Below, in pieces: positions 34,018 to 46,800 of a DNA stretch of 64,000 bases (the first letter of the stretch is position 1; every line of letters begins with the position of its first letter). This DNA comes from Berghia stephanieae. Its lineage: Eukaryota > Mollusca > Gastropoda > Nudibranchia > Aeolidiidae. The stretch lies in the NCBI GenBank assembly GCA_034508935.3, contig CM067448.1:60033947-60097946 (forward strand). The letters are read 5' to 3'. The translations under genes and the position numbers were made by a program. Below the pieces are notes generated by a model that had not been told where the DNA came from, did no database searches, and worked only from the letters and a program-made list of their open reading frames with translations.

Positions 34018-34737
34018 GATGAGAATACAAGCATACCTTTATAATGGAGAAACATCTTATCTATATTTTTAAAAATGATTTTCAGTTTGAATAACATGAA
34101 TATGAATGAAATGACAATAAAAGTGATATAAATTTATAATCTGCTTTTAATTTATTTCGATTTCACAAGTTGTGTTATGGCCCTCAGATACGGCAGGACG
34201 GGTGAGACTGAGAACCAGTCCTCACAATAGCACTAGAGGTCTTGTATGCAAGATGTGATTTCCATTGATGCAGTTTAAAGACTGTCCTGTTTTATTCATT
34301 CTGGTGCACGCTGTAGGTTTTTTGGGGTTTTTTTTTTGTTTCTTGTTTTAAAGAAAGATTCTTTGGGCTTTTTTCTTCAATCTAAGACTTGATTGAATTC
34401 TGACTCAATGCAAATCAACTTTGTTCCAACTCCAACTCCTCAATTTCAAATTACAATGAACTTGTGCGCCCTTCCTTCTCTGTTAACCTACAGGTTATTG
34501 GATATGTAAGTTTAATACATTTACGTCTACCACAATGATAGACTAGCAATTTATCTAAATATCTTGCATTCGTCTTTTGTAATAACTTTTCATTCTGGGT
34601 TACACATGAAAGTTAGCAATGCCGGGTTACAAAAGTATTTTGATATTAAAAAGATCATCATCCTAACATTCTAATCTTAATCTTTGTCATCTTACTTTTT
34701 TTTTTATATGTTGCCAGGTGTAAGACTTATTAATTTT

Positions 34738-36650
34738 GCAAGTCATCATCATCATAGCTTGTCGCACCAACACCAAACTCACTCCACAGCATTGGGGAGC
34801 AGACTCTTAGGTCATGGTCAGTGCAGCTGAGCCCATCCTGGCATTCTCTAAGGATGTCTGCTCTGGGCATTCACATGTACACAAGCTAGTCTCAGCCAGC
34901 CCCCACTTTTTCATGCCACCAGTTGTTCTCACAAGTTTTGCCCGTGCTGTGTTCAGTGTTACCAATTCATTCCTGGGGAGCTCGGTTCCGTAGGACAGTT
35001 CTTCTCTCGGATCTCCAACAGCTTCATTTGCATGATTGTCCCACTCTGTGTGGAAATCCTGTATACAGCTGCATGGTCAGGGTTGATGCTTTCTTCCGTC
35101 ATGAAGCTCTTTCTCGACTTCAGTCTACTTTTATTGGGCTGTGGTCATGTTGGGGGTGCCTTGGGTCCATTTTCTGTTTATATTTCTGGGCTTTGGAAGC
35201 AGTGGCTCTTCGAATGTGGGGAGGTGCAATGCCAGCCAGCCGATGGAGGACTGGAACTGCAGTCGGTTTCAAGTTACTCTAATGATCCGGCAGGTGTTAT
35301 TTTGACATGGCAGGATCTTACTCAGACTGGTGAGACCTTTTCGGCTGTTGAATAGCAGAGGGCTAGTATGGTTGTCCTGACTGTTTTCTGATCTGCTCCC
35401 CGTGTAAGTTTTTCTTCTCTTTTCTTAGGAAGTTGTTTCTTTTGGCCACCTTTGCTTTTGTTTTCTTTGCGTTCTGAGAAAAGGACATTGTGCGGTTTAC
35501 GGTAACACCGAGGTACACGGGGAATGTGTTGTTCTCCAATATGTCCCCATTCCAGGAGATGTTCAGTTTCCTGTTTTCTTTAGACTTGGCGGCTCTTTAT
35601 ATGGAAAGCACACTCTTGAGTTTTTCCTGGGTTAGCATTTTGTGAGTTCTTTAAATGTGGGCTCAGAGAGTGGCTCCAGGACATCCGTTAGTCTCTCCTC
35701 AATGGTCTTGAAATCAGAGGCCTGGGACGCGAGACACAGATCATCAGCATATAGAAACCCCTGGATGTTCTCGAACTGAGGTTGGTCATTGGTATAAACG
35801 TTGAAAAGGATAGGTGCAATTACCGATCCTTGAGGGAGTCCGTTCTTTTGTGATCTGCTTTTCTTCCATCCATTTCCACAAAAAAGTGATGGTTTGACAT
35901 AAGGGATTTTATTATTGCAACTATTTTTGTGTTACGAGTTACCCTTGCAACCTTTAGGAGCAGTTTCCTGTGATTTACTGTGTCATAGGCAGCTGCCAGG
36001 TCCACGAACACAGTTCATGTAATTTGTTTGTTCTCGTAGAGATGACTGATCCTACCTCAATGGCGATTGGTCCGGATTGTGATTTTGGTATGGGGTTGCC
36101 GACAGTTTTTGACATGGCTGGAAGACACAAATGCAGGGTCTGGGTTGTAACCTGTTCTCCAGCGAGCGCTTGAAAAGGATGATTCATGCGTCATAGAAGA
36201 GTGTCAGATTATATTGGTCAGCCCATTCCTCAACAGTATCTACATCTTCGTTGTTCTCATTGTATCCCCATTTGGTGCTGTGGCTGTTAAAGTCACCTAT
36301 CACAATCATTGGTTTCTCACTAGTGGTGGATGTAACTGGCCACTTGAATGGCGTTGGTGGAGGTTTGTTGACAGATATCACATTGAAGTGTCTGCCTTCA
36401 ATTCTGAGAATTTCCACCTCACTTACTGTCATGTCCTGGTTGTATGTCACTATTGATTTGTCTTTGACTTTGATGTAGTTAACGCTACCGTGAATGTTGC
36501 TTTCATGTTGTATGACTAAATGCATGCCAGGGATGTTTAGTGCCACGGTCTTGTGCGTCTCTTGTAGACAGAGTTGCGTCGCTGGAGGCCGATTGCTACA
36601 ACACACACAACACCAACATTTTGCAAGTATCTTTAACACTTTTACCATTA
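34738..36650 (-). mobile_element. Jockey-like LINE, decayed
   Basis: Minus-strand pieces in order: endonuclease motifs (LQETH; VIGDFNSHSTKWGY near 36300), reverse transcriptase (FVDLAAAYDTVNHRKLL near 36000, GLPQGSVIAPILFN and FLYADDLCLAS at about 35735-35840), then a 3' end with GCTTGTCGCACCAAC (plus strand) and an (ATG)n tail. The reading frame is disrupted between segments. The 5' side stops at an (ATT)n tract. Inactive. Confidence 0.85.
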
Positions 36651-36683
36651 AACGATGATATTGACAACAACAATAATAATAAC

Positions 36684-36762
<79 letters not shown>

Positions 36763-36772
36763 GTTATTAATA
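36684..36772. repeat. (ATT)n microsatellite
   Basis: About 28 ATT units; preceded by AAC/AAT units. Confidence 0.95.
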
Positions 36773-36827
36773 ATGATATTAGTAGTAGAGGTCTAGTAGT
36801 AGAAATAGTAACAGTTGGACCAAGTAC

Positions 36828-37192
36828 ATAAATATGAATATTTATACAGCGCATTTCAACAGATTCAGATAGCCGTGAGCAATGCGCTTCACAATGTTTC
36901 ATATTTATCCCCCCCCCCCCACTTCAACAAGCCGTATGGAACCATATTTCTTTGTCATACAGCCTGTTAAGCGACCCTTGTGTACTAAACCTGTCACTAC
37001 CCGTCATTTCTGTAGCCAGATACTCATTCAATCGAGTGGGGTAAGCGGTAAAGTGCCTTAGCCAGGGAAACAACGCGGGGACCACAATTTTTCACGATTA
37101 GTCATCCATCCTATTACTGATCACACTTAGCATTGGCATTGCTCGACTTTTGTGACAAGACGAAAACCGTACCGCTGAGCCATACGGTCCGT
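36828..37192 (-). repeat. SINE-G, long tRNA-headed SINE
   Basis: The minus strand begins GGACCGTATGGCTCAGCGG, a tRNA-like box A, and ends after about 360 bp with TTGAAATGCGCTGTATAAAT. A C-run at 36911-36920 interrupts the tail. Only one copy is seen in this window. Confidence 0.6.
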
Positions 37193-37944
37193 TAGTTCAG
37201 TCTAGTTTTGTGGTATCAGTGGTTACAATACAGTAGTGGTAGTGCAGTTATAGTAGAAGTACGTAGTAGTAGTCTTCTGTTCAAAATGGTCATCTGAGCG
37301 AAGAGATAGGAGATAGATTCGAATTTACTCTCTTCATTGCATTGACCGTATGCTTTGACTTTGATCATTTGATACGCTGTAAAAAAAAAAAAAAAGTACG
37401 GTCCACCTTAACCAAAAACAAGCAACAATCTTAGTTTCCCTGAACATAGATATGGTTTTGTTTACGGGAAGAGGGGGAACCATGATTATGGTTTTCCTAC
37501 AAAATAAAAGGAGCATTTGGGCTATAAATAATATGATCGTGGCCTCCCTAGCTATCTCAGGCTCGGAGTAAACAGCTGGAATTTATTCACGACCAGCTTC
37601 AGTTTGCTGCCTTAGCAACATGTAAACAAAAAGTTGGTTGGATGCGCATGACATTACTAAAGGTCAACTGCAGCATAGTTCGGGTCATTTATAAAAAAAA
37701 TCTGGGTCACGTTTGACGTCAAATGTTATTGTTTACATATGGGGCACCTTCCTTTACTCTTCTATTAAAACGATTCCTGCTTGAACCAATGATACCGCAG
37801 CTTTTGAAACCAATGAGAACGCAGCTTTTTTTTTTTTTTTTTTTGACGAATCTTAGCTGATGTGCATTAACAAAAACCAAGGTAAAAATGTAAGTGTAAG
37901 CAAGTAAACACAAAATATTGGAAAATGTGATATTATGTGGTGAT

Positions 37945-37949
37945 AGTAA

Positions 37950-37996
<47 letters not shown>

Positions 37997-38027
37997 TAGT
38001 AGTAGTAGTAGTAGTAGTAGTAGTAGC

Positions 38028-38084
<57 letters not shown>
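37945..38084. repeat. (AGT)n microsatellite
   Basis: About 45 AGT/GTA units with two small interruptions. Confidence 0.95.
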
Positions 38085-38142
38085 TCTGTTTTTGTGGGAG
38101 GAGGAGGAAGAATTTTTATCTAACTTGCAGCGTCCGAATTAC

Positions 38143-38430
38143 CTGTTTTTGTTTGTTTTAAAGGGTTTTATAGCGCTTGTGACACATCTATGTCATATCA
38201 GCACCAGTAAAAAGGAAGAAAATTGGATAGTAAAACACATTCTAGATTTACAATTGAAATAACATAAGAAAAAGTAAGACAAAGGGGAATGGTTTAAATA
38301 GGGAACAGATGTAGATTCCAGGAGCACACTATCAGTGTACTCAGTTCAGATCACCTAAAAGTCTCATCCAGACACACGCACAATTACCCTCCAAGAGGAA
38401 TACACTACAATGTTTTATTTGTTTGTCAAT
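38143..38430 (-). mobile_element. retroposon D, partial copy
   Basis: Contains GGGTTTTATAGCGCTTG, CCAGTAAAAAGGAAGAAAA and CTCATCCAGACACA, matching the 3' half of the D family. A second diverged D piece lies at about 38625-38880, beyond the pogo-like end. Confidence 0.75.
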
Positions 38431-39899
38431 GTAATTAAAAACTGGTCCCGCGGGCCTTACCACGCCCACTTTGTCCGCCATCTTGGAAACCTCTAAATAA
38501 CGACACCTCCGGATAACGATATAAAAACTCGGTCCCGTGGCATGTCGTTATCGGGAGGTTCCACTGTAATCGCTTCCACGACGACTACCATCAGCGCTTC
38601 ATAATCATCACAAACTTCTTATTTAAATAGGGAACATACGATACGATAATCAATCCACTGATGATCTTATTTTGAAAATACCTAAATGTCCAATCCAGAC
38701 ACAGAAAAGGATCCCGCTAAGAAGGATTCAATCAAGAGTTTACAAAGTGCAGTACTCAAAATTACTATTGATAATAGAACATAATAGTAACAGATGATTT
38801 ACGAGGAAACAAAAATCATCTCTTAAAAAAGGTATTATACATTTGACTGGTTCCCTCCCAGCTAAGGATCCCGTCGGACCCCCCCCCCCCCCCCCCCCCC
38901 CCCCGCAAAAAAATAAAAAAATAAAAAAATAGAGCAATCTTAACCCAGAACAAAACGGGGAGCAACATGGATAGGAAAAATAGATATTGGGGGAGGGAGG
39001 GAGGGGGGAGGTTGATAGAACACCGCAAGTGACATCTTTCCTACCACGGGAAGTCAGAGGATCCCACTAAGTGAGCAATAGAGGCTGAATTTGAACTTTA
39101 TGTTTGATTCACCCTCCCCTTTAACCCTCTCCTTACCACCCACAGGAAAATCGTCACATTTGTTACGATACAACCAACATTTTTCTTATTCAAATTTCTT
39201 TTGTACATCATACAAATTTTAAAAATTGGAGAGTGTGTTATAGATCATGTTTTGATAAATAAATTATGTATCGCAAGAACTTCACTGCTATTGTGTTTGA
39301 GTGATATTTTTTTATTTTTTTTTCGTGTTAGTTGGGTGTGAAGTTTTGGGGGAAATCCTGAAAATGGCTTGTAATGAGAGAGTTAAAGTCCCAAGAAATT
39401 TAATGCAGAGGGCCGCCTGTCATCAAGCATTTGTGTATCTGTTTTCACATGCTTTTTTTCCCTTTTAATTGTGGCGTTTTGTCAGTGGGACCGACATCCT
39501 ACCCTCAGCTTGCTATGACGTTTTTTGTTGTTGTTGTTATTTGTTTGTGTTCTTTCTTTAAAAATTATTATTTTGATGATGATGCTTACACTGGCAAAGT
39601 GTTACAATTTATTTTAGTGGAGCAATGACTACCTATATGTTGTGCATGCTCACTATATGTTATAGATGTGTTAATGACATGTGCAACTGCTATGATCTGT
39701 GTTGTGACGGTTGTAAAAATTAAACATGCTATGGATTATTTACGAGGGGAAAATATCTGTCAAATAAAGATAAAACCCTACGATTCTTTCCCAATCAACA
39801 AAAAACTCTAGACAGAGCCTAAGCGAATCTAAATCAATGGTCTGTTAAGAACAAGGACTGATAGCTGCACGGAAAAGGACAAATTATTTTTTTAAAAAA

Positions 39900-40048
<149 letters not shown>

Positions 40049-40099
40049 GATGTGGACCAATTAATGCTATGTGTTTAGACACAATTCCTTGTCATGTGC

Positions 40100-42375
40100 G
40101 GCGACTTGTGTGCCTTTTTGATCTGTCAGGTTCAACCATGCAGGGCAGGCCTAAGGGTAGAGGCCAGACTAACTTTGGTGCAACGAGCTGAGGAGTCCCG
40201 TCAGCCATGGAAGGCTGCTCGTCTAGAAGAAGGACACTTCAACAAACAACAAACCATGGGAGGATAGGACGGGTGGCAGCCTATCTAGGAGTAGGAGTGA
40301 ACCTCCATAATAAATGTGGCCCTCCAGGGTTGGGTGTTGGACGTGGGGCTAAAACAACAGTAGATCAAAAACGCATGAAACTGGTGGAGTGATACTGGCT
40401 GGCACACAGAATCTGGGACCTGCAGCTCAGCAAGACCAGGCTGGACTGGGGGCCCAGGGATCTGTATCGATGATGGGTGGGGGTGAAGAAAGCCAGCACG
40501 CAGACGACGTCAGGCCTTCTCCATCCCAAACACAACTATTTTGGTGGGAGCTTGAAACATTCGAATTTTGTATCAGACAGGAAAGCTTGCACAGACCATG
40601 AAAGAGGTGGACAGATACAAATTAGATATTTGTAAATCAAGCTGGACTAATGAGGGGCAAAGAGATCTTGTGACTGACCACAGAATTCGGTACTAAGGAA
40701 GGAATGATGGCCAACACTTAAATGGAGTGGCCTTGATTTTGTCAAAATTTGGGGAAAAGACACTGATTGAATGGGAACCAATGGGTGAAAAGCTGCTGAG
40801 AGCCAGATTTGATCAAAAATACAAAACGACTTAGTCATTGTTACGATCCTCACGAAGACAAGGTTGAGGAAGAGAAAGATGACTTTTATTACGACTAAAC
40901 ACTATTGTGTTTGTTTGTTTGTTTGTTTTTTGTGTGTTTTTTTTAAAGGTTTTACTGCGCTTGCAACACATTAAGGTCATATCAGCGCCAGTAAAAAGGA
41001 AGAAAATGGGTTAGTAAAAATTTATAGAATTACAATTTAAGCACCCAAGAAAAAGTAAGACGAAGGGAAATTGGTTCAAATAGGAAACAGATGTGGATTC
41101 CAAGAGCACACTATCAAAGAACTTAGTTTTGAGATCACCTAAAATTCTCATCCAGAAACAAGGAATACACTCAAATGTATACAAATCATATATAATATGT
41201 AAATAAAACATAATACAGTGCATAACAGAGATGATTTACAAGACAAAAAAATATCTCCAAAAACTGTTTCCCTCCCAGCCAGGACCAGACCAAGTAATCC
41301 CAATCCAAGACAAAGATAGAACGCATATTGGAAAACATATATAGGGGGATAGAAGACACAGTGAGTGCCTCCCTGCCCACTATAGAACCCCACCCAGAAA
41401 AATATTGTGGAAAGGAATCCAAAACATTATATGTTCCTGACTCTTGGTAACATAAATGCAAAGGTTGGAAATGAGAGCAAAGAAAGAAAAAATGTAATGG
41501 GGCACGAGGGATTGGGCATGGAGAGAAATGACATGACAATGGAGAACGCCTGTTAGAATTTTGTGAGGAAAATAATCTCATCATAGAAGGTACAATATTT
41601 CTACACAAAGATATCCATGAATACACTTGGACGTCCCCTGATGGCAGAACTAGAGAATCAAATAGACCAAATTATTATCAACAATAAATGGAAGACAACA
41701 CTGCTTGATGTGAGAACAAAAGAGGAGCTTATATATAGCAAGCGATCATGAACTTTTAGTTGGCAAAGTCCATTTGAAACTAAGAAGAGTAATGTCAGAA
41801 AAGTCAAATTTAATACAGATAAGCTAAAGAATGATGAATTTGCTCAGGAGTTCAGAATAGAGCTGTCAATGGCTTCCAGGCATTAGAAAATGAGCAAGAA
41901 ATTGCTCTTTCAGAGTTCAACCAAGAACTTTTGGAAGAGAGTAATCAAGTATTGGGACCCAGTCAAAGGAAGGAAGAATATTGAGATATCAGAGAAATCC
42001 TGGAAAATCATCGAAGAAAAAAAGAGACAAAAGGCCGGAATTTGAATACAAAGTCACAGAGAATCAAAGTTCAAATTCAAAAGAAGAATAGAGCTCTCGA
42101 CAAAAAGGTGAAAAATTCCACCAAATTGGACAAGAGAAACTATTATGAAAGGCCTGCAAACAGAGCAGAAAAGGCAGGTCAAATACAAGACATGAAAACA
42201 CTACACTATACCAAACCACAAGGGAACTCTGCAAAGGGTATAAGAATAATGATGTTCCTATAAGAGATGCACATGGCCCAGGGGGAGCTACTTTTTAGTG
42301 AAGAAAAAAGTTTGACAGAAGGAGAGAACATTTTGAAAGTGTGTTGGGTCTTGTCTGAGACAACTGGAAAATCCT
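40100..42375 (+). mobile_element. RTE-like LINE, 5' part, decayed and interrupted
   Basis: Translated fragments resemble RTE-clade endonucleases: a segment near 40560-40860 (TGKLAQTMKEVDRYKLDI-like) and one at 41430-41760 (GDINAKVGNESKER, then ENQIDQIIINNKW and LLDVRTKEEL). Several stops and frame changes. The endonuclease half is interrupted by a retroposon D copy at 40920-41402, and the reverse transcriptase half is missing. Inactive. Confidence 0.75.
40920..41402 (-). mobile_element. retroposon D inserted in the RTE-like LINE
   Basis: Minus strand starts CTGGGTGGGGTTCTATAG and ends with GCGCAGTAAAACC and a (AAAC)n tail. Flanking TATTGTG (40913-40919 and 41403-41409) is a probable target duplication. 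Confidence 0.8.
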
Positions 42376-42831
42376 GCCCAAATATAAGTGCTTAAGCACA
42401 GGATCTCAGTTTGTCAGTGACACTACAGTATTGAGTGTAAGAAGTTACCGAGAGTATTTCCGAATATAAACAATATTTTATAGGCACATTAACACCTGAA
42501 TCTGATTTTAAAAAACAAAAAAACAAAAAAAAAACAAACAAAACCCACACAAGTCATAAATATTCATCAAATCAAAAATAATTTTGTATTAGATTTTATT
42601 TTAATACATGCTCTCAATAAAACAAATAGATTTGAAGCATGAAACAATAATATTCCGTACTATGTAACTTTTTATATCAAATTACCATGCCACTCACAGG
42701 CATCAATATCTACTTTGCAATAGACTTGAATGTAAAAAAAAAAAAAAAAAAAAGAATTAAAAAAATTATGTTACTAACATGGATAGAAGACTTATTGTCA
42801 ATTAACAAGGACAGAGGGTGCTGATAGCTCA

Positions 42832-43083
42832 CAGGGGCTCCCAATAGCTCAGTTGGTAGAGCACTCACTTCTGAAGCAAAGGGACTGAGATTGATCCCAT
42901 ATAACGTCAATATTTTTTCTGACAGCAGTGATTGTGTAGCTAGGTCTGTTTGATCTGGTGGACAGTACTCTGTGAGAGACTAGTGTCCTATCAAAAGGGT
43001 AGCGAGCAATTGCTACTGTCCATTTCACAATATAGACACCAGGATAAACTCAAGAGCCTTGGGTCTAATGGCTGTGAAGGACA
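42832..43083 (+). repeat. SINE-B copy 4
   Basis: Head ATAGCTCAGTTGGTAGAGCA, GGGACTGAGATTGATCCC, tail GGTCTAATGGCTGTGAAGGA. Plus strand, so opposite to the copies in DIS3. Confidence 0.8.
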
Positions 43084-43189
43084 AATAACATGGATACAAA
43101 GAATATGGATATCACATATGACGGTATTACCCAAAATAAATGAACTTTTTTTTAAACAAGCAAGATAAATACTATGCAATTCAAAACAA

Positions 43190-43245
43190 GATGATAATGA
43201 TGATGATGGTGATGGTAGTGGTGATGATGATGATGGTGATGGTTG

Positions 43246-43277
<32 letters not shown>

Positions 43278-43339
43278 GTCGTGGTAGAGATGATGATGAT
43301 GATGACGATGACAACAACGATGATGATGATGATGATGAA

Positions 43340-43385
<46 letters not shown>

Positions 43386-43414
43386 TATAACAATAATAAT
43401 AATAATAATTTAAA

Positions 43415-43454
<40 letters not shown>

Positions 43455-43455
43455 T
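43190..43455. repeat. (ATG)n then (AAT)n compound microsatellite
   Basis: GAT/GGT units to about 43338, then AAT units to 43455. The long repetitive open frames on both strands are not genes. Confidence 0.95.
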
Positions 43456-43467
43456 AACAATCAATTA

Positions 43468-43658
43468 CAGTGAAATCCTGATAAATCTAACACTGTAGAA
43501 CCAGACAGATTGGTTGACTTGAAGCAAGGTTGACTTTATCCTTAGTTAATGGGGGACACTAAGATAAACAACAGAAAGCTTGAGACCAACATGTCATGAA
43601 GTGTTGAATTTAAGCAGAAGTTGACTTTAAGAGTGTTGACTTTATGCGGATTTCACTG
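43468..43658. mobile_element. pogo-type MITE, 191 bp
   Basis: Ends CAGTGAAATCC and GGATTTCACTG are exact inverted repeats, flanked by TA on each side (43466-43467 and 43659-43660). Contains GTTGACTTTA repeats. No coding capacity. Confidence 0.8.
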
Positions 43659-43746
43659 TATGTTTTGTTCAAACCCGAAGGGCTTGGGGTTAAAAAAAAA
43701 AAAAAAGCATATCACAATCAAGATAATTCTATACAATTCAAAGCAA

Positions 43747-43818
<72 letters not shown>
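43747..43818. repeat. (ATG)n microsatellite at the 3' end of the BTB gene
   Basis: Pure ATG/GAT units ending four bases before the stop codon of the BTB gene. Confidence 0.95.
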
Positions 43819-43821
43819 CAA

Positions 43822-46800
43822 TCAATTTTGTTTTGTTCGAATCTGAAAGGTGGCCTGTTCAAGAGAAGCCATTTGCGTTTTGTTCAGCCTAGCACTGCAC
43901 ATTGTCATCATATATAAAAATGGTGGATTGGGGTGACATCTTTGTAGAAAATCTCCATCCTCTGAGACATGAAGCTCAGACAAAGAGGCACTTTCAACAT
44001 TAAAATTACTGTTCAAAATCCAACGACTGCTACCTGCATGACACGACAGTCGAACTCCTGCTGGATATGAAATTTCTATATCTGGATCTCCGCAGTTTAC
44101 ATATGGAGAAAAGGTTGCATCTTTTATCCAGTCGGTGATTTCTCTCGTAACAAGACAGTAAACTCTGTATTCGCAATAATTATTGAGTAGATATAATTTT
44201 TTCTGTTTCAGAAATATCTTCAGGCCTGATTTCATAGCAACATCAACATGATGCGATTCAAGACGTTGAGTTTTTGAATTATAAACATGGATATGCTGAA
44301 TGTTAAACATCTGGATGTCGCCAAACATCATTGTGCTAGCTTTGACGGTGACCAAATCATTTCCATCAACAGTCCATTTCGTCATTGGCAAAGCCATTCT
44401 AGAATCTCTGACGCATTTTACATGTTTAAATGTTTTGGTTTCAAAATCGAATTGGTAAATATGTTGTTGAGTCCAAAAGGAACGATCTCCTAGAAGCTCT
44501 CGGCTCATGCTCAAAACCACAAGGCTGTCTTCCATGGAAATAGGGATGATGCTTCTGACAGGAAAACTTGCCGTTCTTTCTGCCTCCATTGTTGTTCCGC
44601 CATCGTTATCGTTTAAGCTGTGGTGATGTTGGAAGATAATTTCACATGACAGCTCTGACCATTCACCCGTTTCTGTGTTATACTCAAGTCCTTTTCTTTT
44701 GGTTAAGCTGGAATGACAGAGAAGAATTAAAGATTAAAAATTTTAAGAATGCAATCTGTTTTCAATGAATGTTTGATTTTGTATTGTGTGGCTTTGTAAT
44801 CTTGTGCTATGACACTCAACGTGTCTATGTGGTCTTGTGGTCTATGCTGTCCAGTGGTATGACACTCGCTTTCGGATCAGAAGGTCCTGGGTTTGAGCCT
44901 CCCTCAGCACACAGTTGAGTCCTTGGAAAAGACTCTTTATTCACATTCTCTCACTAAACTCAGGTGTAAAATGAGTACCTGGCTGTCAACAGTGTTGTCT
45001 CTGACGAAAAAATTATAATATCGCTTAAATCAGGCATCATATCTCGTTCAACATGTTACATGTTGCTGTTGGTCAGGGACCCTTTGTAAAGCACTTTGAG
45101 CACATTTAGTGGATATTGTGCTTAAAACTCATAATTAAAAGCTCAAGTAGAATGTGCAGGTCTCTGATTAGAGACCCAATCTGGCAGGGCAAAGATGAGT
45201 CCTTGGAAAAGACCCTTTACTCACATTCTCTAACCATACTTGGTGTAAAATGAAGTAACTAGTCAGTAACAACATTGTCTCTGTCGTAAAAATGGCAATA
45301 CTGCCTGACATGTTTTGTACATGTGCTCAAAGCGCTTTACAAGGGGTCCTTGGTCAACAGCAACATTTAACATGTAGGACGGGACATGACGCCTGTTAGG
45401 CGATATTACAATTTTTCGACACAGACAACGCTGTTAACGACCAGGTACTCATTTTACACCTGAGTACGGTGAGAGAATGTGAGTAAAGAGCCCTCTCCAA
45501 GGATCAACTATGCGCCGAGCGCGATTCTCAAACCTTGGACCTTCTGAGTCATACCACAAGGCCACATAGCCGCACAAAATAAATTAACATAGCTCACAGT
45601 ATCTATATCTAAAAAGATGAAGTGTAAAAATGTTAAAATGAAGTTATGTCTATATTGTGCTCCTTCTTTCTATAACTATACAACTATTGAGGGGGTCAGA
45701 ATGAGATTAATAGCATAAACTGGAAAAGTTTTGAAAGTTAGCAATTAATTTATTAACTCTACTCTCAAGACAAACATTTTAATTTTACCTCGAGACATTG
45801 CAAATAATGTTTTAAAAATTAAAAACAGAGACGGCACCTGATTTTGATCTGATGGTAGCGTCGAGGTCTCGAATCGACAGCTGGGTCAGTAAAGTACTCA
45901 ACTCACAAGCTCAAGTTATGAGAGATGTTTTGTATACATTATTTTCTGAATGGGTAGCTGGGTCAATATTAGATTTAATGCAAAATGCATTGCAATAGAT
46001 AAGCCTATCTAAAGGGTAGCTAGCAATTCTTACTATCCAGCCCCAATTCCATGAGCCTTATGGCTCTGATTGACGACTACTTTGATCTTGTTGCAAGCGT
46101 GATATTCTTTTTATGTAAAAAAAAAAAACTGAGAGAAAGAAAATTGCTTAATTTCAGAGGCTGTTTTACAGTTTGAAAGAAAATTGCTTCAAAAGAAGAC
46201 TGGTTTCATACACATTTCTGTTCACGATAATTAGCTGATTATTTTCTAACAATAAAAATTACACTCAAAAATAGAAAACATATGAAGGGGTTCAGGTTTC
46301 AAGACCTCACATTGGCAAAAAAACAAAACAAAACAAACAAAAAAGAAAAAAAAAAAGAAAAGAAAAGCTCCTATGAGGCATGTCCTAAGTATGATCCAGC
46401 CTCCTTACAGATTAAGAATTTAAGGACTTAAGTACTCGACATACGACATGCAGGTCAGCCTTGTAATTTCTAACTTGATTCAATATTGAAACAGATTTTT
46501 CACTCTTTTTTTTTTCTTCCAGGGACGAAAACTGAAATCAACTTAGATTATGTAAAGGTGAAATAGAATGGATCAAAGACAAGACAGCATCGTAATTGCA
46601 AGGTTTGAAATATGAGCAAATCTACAACGGTAATTATGAAAATGAAATCAAAAATCAATGCCTCACCTGAAGAGAAATAAACTTTTGTTGACGAAAGCCA
46701 TTCTCCATGCGTGTTTCTCCACCATGTGTCCATGTAAAGGGAAATCAATATCCCTGAAAGCCCTCCACATACGAAAGTCGTCGTCATAGAAGTAAAGTGA

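Larger units (their letters stand above)
30334..34140 (+). ncRNA. possible spliced transcript, non-coding or small-ORF
   Basis: Exon-like signals line up on the plus strand: an ATG in good context at 30334 with a strong donor after 30356 (CAAAG then GTAAGA); a block 31211-31269 with acceptor TTTGGCAG and donor GTAGCT; and an acceptor after a long pyrimidine tract (exon start 34018) followed by AATAAA at 34116-34121. Joining these gives at most about 28 codons, matching nothing I recognise. Either exons are missing, it is a long non-coding RNA, or the signals are chance. Confidence 0.25.
37735..38566 (-). mobile_element. pogo/Tigger-like terminal region, right, with later insertions
   Basis: Ends CGGGAGGTTCCACTG followed by TA (38567-38568), the inverse of the end at 29620, and contains the shared block GGGGCACCTTCCTTT. 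It has been split by an (AGT)n tract and a partial retroposon D. It may be the other end of one 8.95-kb element or a separate copy. Confidence 0.6.

Noticed and set aside
34923-35355. Plus-strand frames of 107-119 aa
   Set aside because: Antisense of the 3' part of the Jockey-like LINE, whose minus-strand translation shows clear reverse transcriptase motifs next to it.
42840-42910. tRNA gene at the SINE-B head, and similar heads in SINE-A, C, F and G copies
   Set aside because: Box A and box B remnants are present, but acceptor and anticodon stems do not pair and each head is followed by a conserved SINE body.
43140-43464. Long poly-Met/Ile and poly-Ser/Leu frames on both strands
   Set aside because: Pure translation of ATG and AAT microsatellites. 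The same applies at 21.4, 36.7, 38.0, 39.9 and 61.5 kb.
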